Shown here one piece after another: positions 59,570-64,000 of a stretch of DNA of 64,000 bases. Within the stretch, counting starts at the first letter, position 1. The number at the start of each line of letters is the position of its first letter. The stretch comes from Gemmatimonadaceae bacterium (GTDB lineage: Bacteria; Gemmatimonadota; Gemmatimonadetes; Gemmatimonadales; Gemmatimonadaceae), in the NCBI GenBank assembly GCA_011525845.1, contig WYBP01000014.1, positions 62,001-126,000 on the forward strand, given 5' to 3'. A program made the translations under genes and the position numbers. The notes under the pieces are model-generated. The model was not told the DNA's origin. It did no database searches and saw only the letters and a list, made by a program, of their open reading frames with translations.

Positions 59570-60535
59570 ATGACAGAACTCGCCCTCGACATCCGGGGCA
59601 TCGCCAAGAGCTACGACGGGCATGTCGCCGTGCGCGAGCTCTCCCTCGCGGTCCCGCGCGGCATGGTCTACGGCCTGCTCGGTCCCAACGGGGCCGGCAA
59701 GACGACCACCATCCGCATGATCCTGGACATCATCGCGCCCGACCAGGGCTCGATCAGGCTCTTCGGCCGGTCGCACAAGGAGGGGGGCGTGCTCGACCGG
59801 CTCGGCTACCTCCCCGAGGAGCGCGGGCTCTACAAGAAGATGTCGGTGCGCGACGTGCTCCGGTTCCTCGCCGAGCTGAAGGGCGTGAAGCGCCGCGTGG
59901 CGGACCCGCGGATCGACCAGTGGCTCGACCGGCTCTCGCTGCGCACGCCGGAGAAGGACTGGAGCACGGCCAAGATCGATGAGCTCTCGCGCGGGATGCA
60001 GCAGAAGGTGCAGTTCATCAGCACGCTCCTGCACGAGCCCGAGCTGGTCATCCTCGACGAGCCCTTCAGCGGGCTCGACCCGATCAACGCGCAGGCGCTC
60101 AAGGACACGGTGGTGGACCTCAAGCGCGCCGGGAAGACGGTGATCTTCTCCACGCACCTGATGGACAACGCCGAGCGGCTCTGCGACTCGGTGTGCATCA
60201 TCGCGCGGGGGGAGAAGGTGCTCGACGGGAGCGTGGCGGCGGTGAAGGCCGAGAACGCGGGGCGGACCGTGGTGCTCGCGCTCGACGGCAGCGCCGGGGA
60301 CGCGCTCGCGCCGGTGTTCCGGGACAAGTCGCTCGTGGACCGCGTCGACGACCAGAGCCGCTTCTTCGAGATCGAGCTGGCGGCCGGCGCCGACGCGCAG
60401 CACCTGCTCAAGCGGATCGTGGACACCGGCGTGCGCGTGCAGCGCTTCGAACGGGTGCAGCCCTCGCTGCACCAGATCTTCCTCCAACGGGTCGGCGCCA
60501 CGGGCGTCGAAGAGGGGATGACCGGCCATGGGTAA
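59570..60535 (+). CDS. ABC exporter ATPase (NatA-like)
   Basis: A 321-residue ATPase: Walker A GPNGAGKTTT at 38-47, signature LSRGMQQKVQ at 139-148, Walker B LVILDEPFSGLDP at about 159 and the switch His in IFSTHLMDNAE. The C-terminal about 90 residues form the DUF4162-type domain common in NatA. It pairs with the permease encoded next (overlap of 8 bases). Family members export Na+, drugs or lipids; the cargo is unknown here. Confidence 0.93.
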   Translation: MTELALDIRGIAKSYDGHVAVRELSLAVPRGMVYGLLGPNGAGKTTTIRMILDIIAPDQGSIRLFGRSHKEGGVLDRLGYLPEERGLYKKMSVRDVLRFLAELKGVKRRVADPRIDQWLDRLSLRTPEKDWSTAKIDELSRGMQQKVQFISTLLHEPELVILDEPFSGLDPINAQALKDTVVDLKRAGKTVIFSTHLMDNAERLCDSVCIIARGEKVLDGSVAAVKAENAGRTVVLALDGSAGDALAPVFRDKSLVDRVDDQSRFFEIELAAGADAQHLLKRIVDTGVRVQRFERVQPSLHQIFLQRVGATGVEEGMTGHG

Positions 60536-61823
60536 GCTCTGGGTGGTGATCAAGCGCGAGTACCTCGAGCGCGTCCGGTCCAAGTGGTTCATCGTGGTCA
60601 CGCTGCTCGGGCCGGTGTTCTTCGGCGCGATCATGATCCTCCCGGGGTACCTCAGCATCCGCGGGATGCGCGAGGCGCGCGTGAGCAACGTGCGGATCGT
60701 GGACGCCACGGGGGCGGGCCTCGGCGCGCGCATCGCGGAGAAGCTCGTGCCGGCCTCGCTCCAGGCCACGGATGGGGGCAACCGGGCGCAAGTCGACATC
60801 GTCCCGATGTCGGAGCTCCCGGCGCTGGAGGAGACGCTCGTCGCGGCGGTGATGGCGCGCGACCTCGTGGGCTACCTCATCGTGGACACCGCGACGATGG
60901 CCAGTGGGCGGGCGCGCTACGCCGGCCGCAACGCGGGGTCGGTGGGCGAGGTGGAGGCCGTGGAGTCGGCCGTCCGCGCCGCACTCCTCTCGTCACGCAT
61001 CGAGTCCGCGGGGATCGATGCCACGACGGCGGAGTCGCTCACGCAGCTGCGGGTGCGCCTCCAGTCCGAGCGCATCACGGACACCGGCAAGGGCGGCTCC
61101 GGGCTCGCGGGCGCGATCTTCGGGTTCGCGATCGCCTTCCTGCTCTACATCAGCATCATCCTCTACGGGCAGGCCATCCTGCGCGGCGTGATGGAGGAGA
61201 AGACCACGCGCGTCGCCGAGGTGGTGATGTCGAGCGTCTCGCCGGACATCCTGCTCGCGGGCAAGGTGATCGGCGTGGGGGCCGTGGGGCTCACGCAGCA
61301 GCTCACCTGGGTGGCGAGCGGAGTCCTCTTCTGGACCCAGCGTGCGCGGATCTTCAGCCTGCTCGGGTTCCCCTCGATGCCGGCGATCTCCTTCCCGACC
61401 ATCGAGCCGATGGTGCTGGTCGCGCTGCTCCTCTTCTTCATCCTTGGCTACACCTTCTACGCCTCGCTCTTCGCGGCGGTGGGCGCGATGGTGGGGAGCC
61501 AGGAGGAGGCGCAGCAGGCCGCGCAGCCGGTGATCATGCTGCTGGTCTTCAGCATCATCTTCGTGCAGCCGGTGATGACCAACCCGACGGGTCGGCTCGC
61601 CGAGGTGATGAGCTGGCTCCCCTTCTCGTCGCCGATCATCATGCCCATGCGGATGACGGCGACGCAGGTCTCCGGCCTGGAGATCTCGGCGGTGCTCCTC
61701 GGCCTCGTGCTCGCCTGCTTCGTGAGTGTCTGGGTCTCCGCGCGCATCTACCGGGTCGGGTTGCTGATGTACGGCAAGCGGCCGAGCATTCGGGAACTGG
61801 CCAAGTGGGTCTCGCGCGCCTGA
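60528..61823 (+). CDS. ABC-2-type permease (NatB-like)
   Basis: A 431-residue permease: an N-terminal helix (WFIVVTLLGPVFFGAIMIL), a soluble extracytoplasmic domain of about 150 residues (VRIVDATGAGLGARIAEKL...) and five more helices (AIFGFAIAFLLYISIILYG; MLLVFSIIFVQPVM, and so on), with the conserved EEKTTRVAEVVMSSV loop after the second helix. This is the NatB/ABC-2 architecture with an internal sensor-like domain. Works with the ATPase above. The sigma-factor gene follows after about 53 bases. Confidence 0.9.
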   Translation: MGKLWVVIKREYLERVRSKWFIVVTLLGPVFFGAIMILPGYLSIRGMREARVSNVRIVDATGAGLGARIAEKLVPASLQATDGGNRAQVDIVPMSELPALEETLVAAVMARDLVGYLIVDTATMASGRARYAGRNAGSVGEVEAVESAVRAALLSSRIESAGIDATTAESLTQLRVRLQSERITDTGKGGSGLAGAIFGFAIAFLLYISIILYGQAILRGVMEEKTTRVAEVVMSSVSPDILLAGKVIGVGAVGLTQQLTWVASGVLFWTQRARIFSLLGFPSMPAISFPTIEPMVLVALLLFFILGYTFYASLFAAVGAMVGSQEEAQQAAQPVIMLLVFSIIFVQPVMTNPTGRLAEVMSWLPFSSPIIMPMRMTATQVSGLEISAVLLGLVLACFVSVWVSARIYRVGLLMYGKRPSIRELAKWVSRA

Positions 61824-61876
61824 TCGGACCTTCCGTGTAAACATCCGGCAGGGCGGCGGCATCCTACCTGGTGACG

Positions 61877-62443
61877 ATGCCAGCCCTCCCCGTGCCGCGA
61901 CCCATTCCCCACTCCCCGCCTCCCGCCGACGACCTGCGCGCCGCCCAGGCGGGGGACGCCGAGGCGTTCGGGCGCATCTACCGGGCGGAGGTGGGGCGGG
62001 TGCACGCGCTCGCGCTCCGGCTCACCGGGGATGCGCAGCGCGCCGAGGAGCTGGTGCAGGACGCGTTCGTGCGCGCCTGGCGGAAGCTCCCGACCTTCCG
62101 TGCGGAGAGCTCGCTCGCCACCTGGCTCCACCGGCTCACGGTCAATGTCTTCCTGCTCGACGACCGCGGGGCCCGCCGCCGCGCCCTGCGGGAGCTGCCG
62201 GACGAGGACCTCGACGTCCGTCCAGGCCCGCGCCGCAGCGCCGCGCTCGACGTGGAGGACCAGATCGACCTCGAACGCGCCATCGCACGCCTTCCCGAGG
62301 GCGCACGAGTCGCCTTCGTGCTGTTCGACGTGTACGGCTACTCGCACGAGGAGATCGCCGCCGAGTCCGGCGTCGCCAAGGGGACCATCCGCGTGCAGCT
62401 GCACCGTGCGCGCCGCCGCCTGAGAGAGGAGCTCGACCGATGA
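61877..62443 (+). CDS. ECF-family RNA polymerase sigma factor
   Basis: A 188-residue ECF sigma factor: region 2 (AEELVQDAFVRAWRKLPTFRAESSLATWLHRLTVN) and region 4 (LPEGARVAFVLFDVYGYSHEEIAAESGVAKGTIRVQLHRARRRL). The N-terminus is Pro-rich. ATG 61877 is used; GTG 61871 is an alternative two codons earlier. Upstream, GTAAAC (about 61839) and TCCTACC (61863-61869) could be -35 and -10 of an autoregulated ECF promoter. The anti-sigma-like gene follows with an ATGA overlap. Second ECF cassette of the window. Confidence 0.92.
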   Translation: MPALPVPRPIPHSPPPADDLRAAQAGDAEAFGRIYRAEVGRVHALALRLTGDAQRAEELVQDAFVRAWRKLPTFRAESSLATWLHRLTVNVFLLDDRGARRRALRELPDEDLDVRPGPRRSAALDVEDQIDLERAIARLPEGARVAFVLFDVYGYSHEEIAAESGVAKGTIRVQLHRARRRLREELDR

Positions 62444-63039
62444 CCGACCACCTGATGTCCGACGACGACCCGCGCCTTCGCGACGCGATCGAGCGCCTGC
62501 CCGATGAGATCCCGCCGGGGCGCGACCTCTGGCCCGGGATCCGGGCGCAGCTCGAGGCGGAGCGCGTGGTCGCATTGCCGACCGCGCCGACCGCGCCGAC
62601 CGCACCCGAGGCGGCCGCCGCGCCGCAGCGAGGGCGACGCGTCTCCCTGCCCGTCGGCTGGGTCGCGGCGGCTGCGGCCGTGCTGGTGCTCGCGACGGCC
62701 ACCGTCACGTGGCGGCTGCGCGACCCGGCCCCGCCGCCCGTCGCGCAGGAGCGGCCAGAACCCCTGTCCGACGGACTCGTGACCTTCGCCTCCTACGAGC
62801 GCTCGGCGGCGGAGCTCACGCTGCTGCTCGAGCAGCGCGCAGAGCGCCTCGAACCCGCGACGCGCGCCGTGCTCGAGCGGTCGCTGCGGACGATCGACGA
62901 GGCGCTGCAGGAGGCGCGCGACGCGCTTGCCCGCGACCCGGCCAGCCCGGGCGGACGCGCGTTCGTGGAGGCCGCCTGGCGGCAGAAGATCGACTTCCTG
63001 CGGCGCGCCAATGCGGTCGCCGCGCTGCGGGAGGGTTGA
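62440..63039 (+). CDS. Putative membrane anti-sigma factor (no zinc finger)
   Basis: A 199-residue protein: N-terminal acidic/helical cytoplasmic part (DDPRLRDAIERLPDEIPPGRDLWPGIRAQLEAE), an Ala/Pro linker, one membrane helix (GWVAAAAAVLVLATATVTW, residues 72-90) and a coiled periplasmic region (RSAAELTLLLEQRAERLEPATRAVLERSL). No HxxxCxxC motif. The gene order after an ECF sigma gene and the helix topology point to an anti-sigma factor, but the family is not recognised. Overlaps the sigma gene by ATGA. Confidence 0.65.
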   Translation: MTDHLMSDDDPRLRDAIERLPDEIPPGRDLWPGIRAQLEAERVVALPTAPTAPTAPEAAAAPQRGRRVSLPVGWVAAAAAVLVLATATVTWRLRDPAPPPVAQERPEPLSDGLVTFASYERSAAELTLLLEQRAERLEPATRAVLERSLRTIDEALQEARDALARDPASPGGRAFVEAAWRQKIDFLRRANAVAALREG

Positions 63040-63041
63040 GC

Positions 63042-63944
63042 ATGCGACGCATCCTCCGGCGACTCGCCCTGGCCGCGGTGCTCCCGGCGCTCCTGGGATC
63101 GGGTGCGGCCTCGACGCTCGACGCCCAGCAGCGGATCGAGCGGCGCTGGCCGCTCGCCGCCGACGGCGCCGTCAAGATCTTCAACTTCGTGGGCAGCGTG
63201 CGCGTGATCGGCTGGGACCACGACTCCGTCGTCGTGACGGGCACCGTGGCCGAAGGAATGCAGTTCTTCGGCGGCGGGGGCCGGAGCGGCGTGAAGCTGG
63301 GCGTCGAGGGGAGCGCCTCGCGCCCGGACGGCGCCGCGGTGCTCGTGGTGCGCGTGCCGGCCACCGCCGACGTCTGGGTGCGCGGCGCCGCGACGGACAT
63401 CGAGACCGAGGGATTGATCGGCACCGTCGACCTCGGGACCGTGAGCGGACGGCTCGTGGCCGTCGGGTCCCCGCGCGCCCTCTCGGTGGAGACGATGGAC
63501 GGCACGCTCGACGTGCGAGGATCGCCCGAGACACTGCGGGCCAAGACCGCCAGCGGTGCACTTCGCTGGGAGGGCGCCGCCAGCGACGCGCTCCTGGTCT
63601 CGGTGAGCGGTTCCCTGCGCGTGAACGCCGGCCCGCTCGGCCGGGCGCGACTCGAGACGATCTCCGGCAGCGTGCTGGTCGATGCCGCACTGCGGCCCGA
63701 CGCCGACCTCACGATCGAGACGCACAGCGGGAACGTGGAGGTGGTGCTCCCCAAGGGGACGCCCGCCCGCGTGACCACGGACGCGCCCACGACCGTGAAC
63801 GGATCGCCGCTCGCCGCCCCCGCCGACGCGGGCAAGCGGGCGGCACCGCGCCAGTTCGACCTCAACCTGAAGAGCTCCAAGGCCTCCGCGGCCACGATCG
63901 TCGTGCGCTCGTTCAAGGGCGCCGCCTTCTTCCGCGACCGCTAG
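63042..63944 (+). CDS. Secreted DUF4097-type beta-repeat protein
   Basis: A 300-residue protein with a signal peptide ending near TLDAQ (about residue 28). Residues 45-295 form strand repeats with the DUF4097 pattern (VKIFNFVGSVRVIGWDHDSV, GTVDLGTVSGRLVAVG, LRAKTASGALRWEGA, LETISGSVLVDAALR, IETHSGNVEVVLPKG), building a right-handed beta-helix in the periplasm. These proteins are usually linked to envelope sensing and are often found beside sigma/anti-sigma pairs, as here. The start follows the anti-sigma stop by 2 bases. Confidence 0.85.
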   Translation: MRRILRRLALAAVLPALLGSGAASTLDAQQRIERRWPLAADGAVKIFNFVGSVRVIGWDHDSVVVTGTVAEGMQFFGGGGRSGVKLGVEGSASRPDGAAVLVVRVPATADVWVRGAATDIETEGLIGTVDLGTVSGRLVAVGSPRALSVETMDGTLDVRGSPETLRAKTASGALRWEGAASDALLVSVSGSLRVNAGPLGRARLETISGSVLVDAALRPDADLTIETHSGNVEVVLPKGTPARVTTDAPTTVNGSPLAAPADAGKRAAPRQFDLNLKSSKASAATIVVRSFKGAAFFRDR

Positions 63945-64000
63945 TCCCCCTCCCCGCCTCGCGGCCCGGTCGGCCGCCCACTCATCCGGTCCGGTGGACC
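63945..64000. other. Non-coding tail of the window
   Basis: Fifty-six GC-rich bases after the DUF4097 stop codon; CCGGTCGGCC and TCCGGTCCGGTGGA show short inverted similarity, but no clear terminator or start of a new gene is visible. Confidence 0.4.

Noticed and set aside
1-64000. tRNA, rRNA, transposase, integrase or phage genes
   Set aside because: Looked for on both strands by motif and product type; none could be supported.

Overview
The window is dense, very GC-rich chromosomal DNA (about 70% G+C by eye) from a Gram-negative-type bacterium. It has a TonB-dependent receptor, several lipoproteins, many secreted enzymes with N-terminal signal peptides, and tight gene packing in which stop and start codons overlap as ATGA or GTGA. 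The gene mix (serine hydrolases, ECF sigma/anti-sigma cassettes, SufBCDUS, a bacterial deoxyhypusine-synthase homologue, molybdenum hydroxylase subunits, alanine/arginine-rich proteins) fits Gemmatimonadota best. That placement is inference from style and gene families, because no rRNA or marker tree is available. I see no tRNA, rRNA, CRISPR array, prophage, transposase or insertion sequence. No gene-free stretch exceeds 300 bases.

Layout. 1-3.8 kb: the C-terminal part of a giant secreted protein of two alternating Ig-like modules, a VTT/DedA-type membrane protein and a PmtA-like methyltransferase; the last two lack ATG/GTG/TTG starts. 3.9-10.6 kb: deoxyhypusine-synthase homologue, amidase, LOG-type nucleotide-binding protein, alkaline-phosphatase-superfamily enzyme and PlsC-type acyltransferase, in alternating orientation with overlapping 3' ends. 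10.6-14.2 kb: small protein, queG and a TonB receptor. 14.2-19.7 kb: a minus-strand copper operon (cupredoxin, copA, then a flavin monooxygenase-like gene and a SulP transporter) behind a CsoR-like operator. 19.7-30.1 kb: lipoprotein, alpha/beta hydrolase, matrixin-like protease, an ECF sigma/anti-sigma/PDZ operon, serine hydrolase, DUF59 protein, RNase D homologue, AI-2E-type exporter and ICMT-like methyltransferase.

30.1-41.3 kb: ferredoxin, a molybdenum-hydroxylase small and large subunit pair with a serine hydrolase, YhbY, an M23 peptidase lipoprotein, a thioredoxin-fold protein, a Fic-like regulator without a catalytic loop, a ChaN-like haem-binding protein, the FAD subunit of the molybdenum hydroxylase, a 16-residue glycine repeat protein and an NTF2-like secreted protein. 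41.4-50.3 kb: beta-propeller protein, membrane protein, diguanylate cyclase and the suf operon (sufB-C-D-U-Rieske-S). 50.4-56.5 kb: gamma-glutamyltransferase translationally coupled to a surface-glycan type cluster (GT39-like, two methyltransferases, GT2). 56.5-59.5 kb: a tungstate/molybdate ABC importer. 59.6-63.9 kb: ABC-2 exporter, then a second ECF sigma/anti-sigma cassette with a DUF4097 protein.

Linked functions. The molybdate/tungstate importer, the three molybdenum-hydroxylase subunits, the ferredoxin and the complete Suf system with a separate DUF59 maturation factor form a coherent Fe-S/Mo enzyme supply chain. The most unusual non-coding signal is a family of intergenic elements built from a 7-bp unit (RTGTGAG). 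Three copies occur (3820, 42433 and 46093); two of them fold into long inverted repeats and one lies inside the suf operon.
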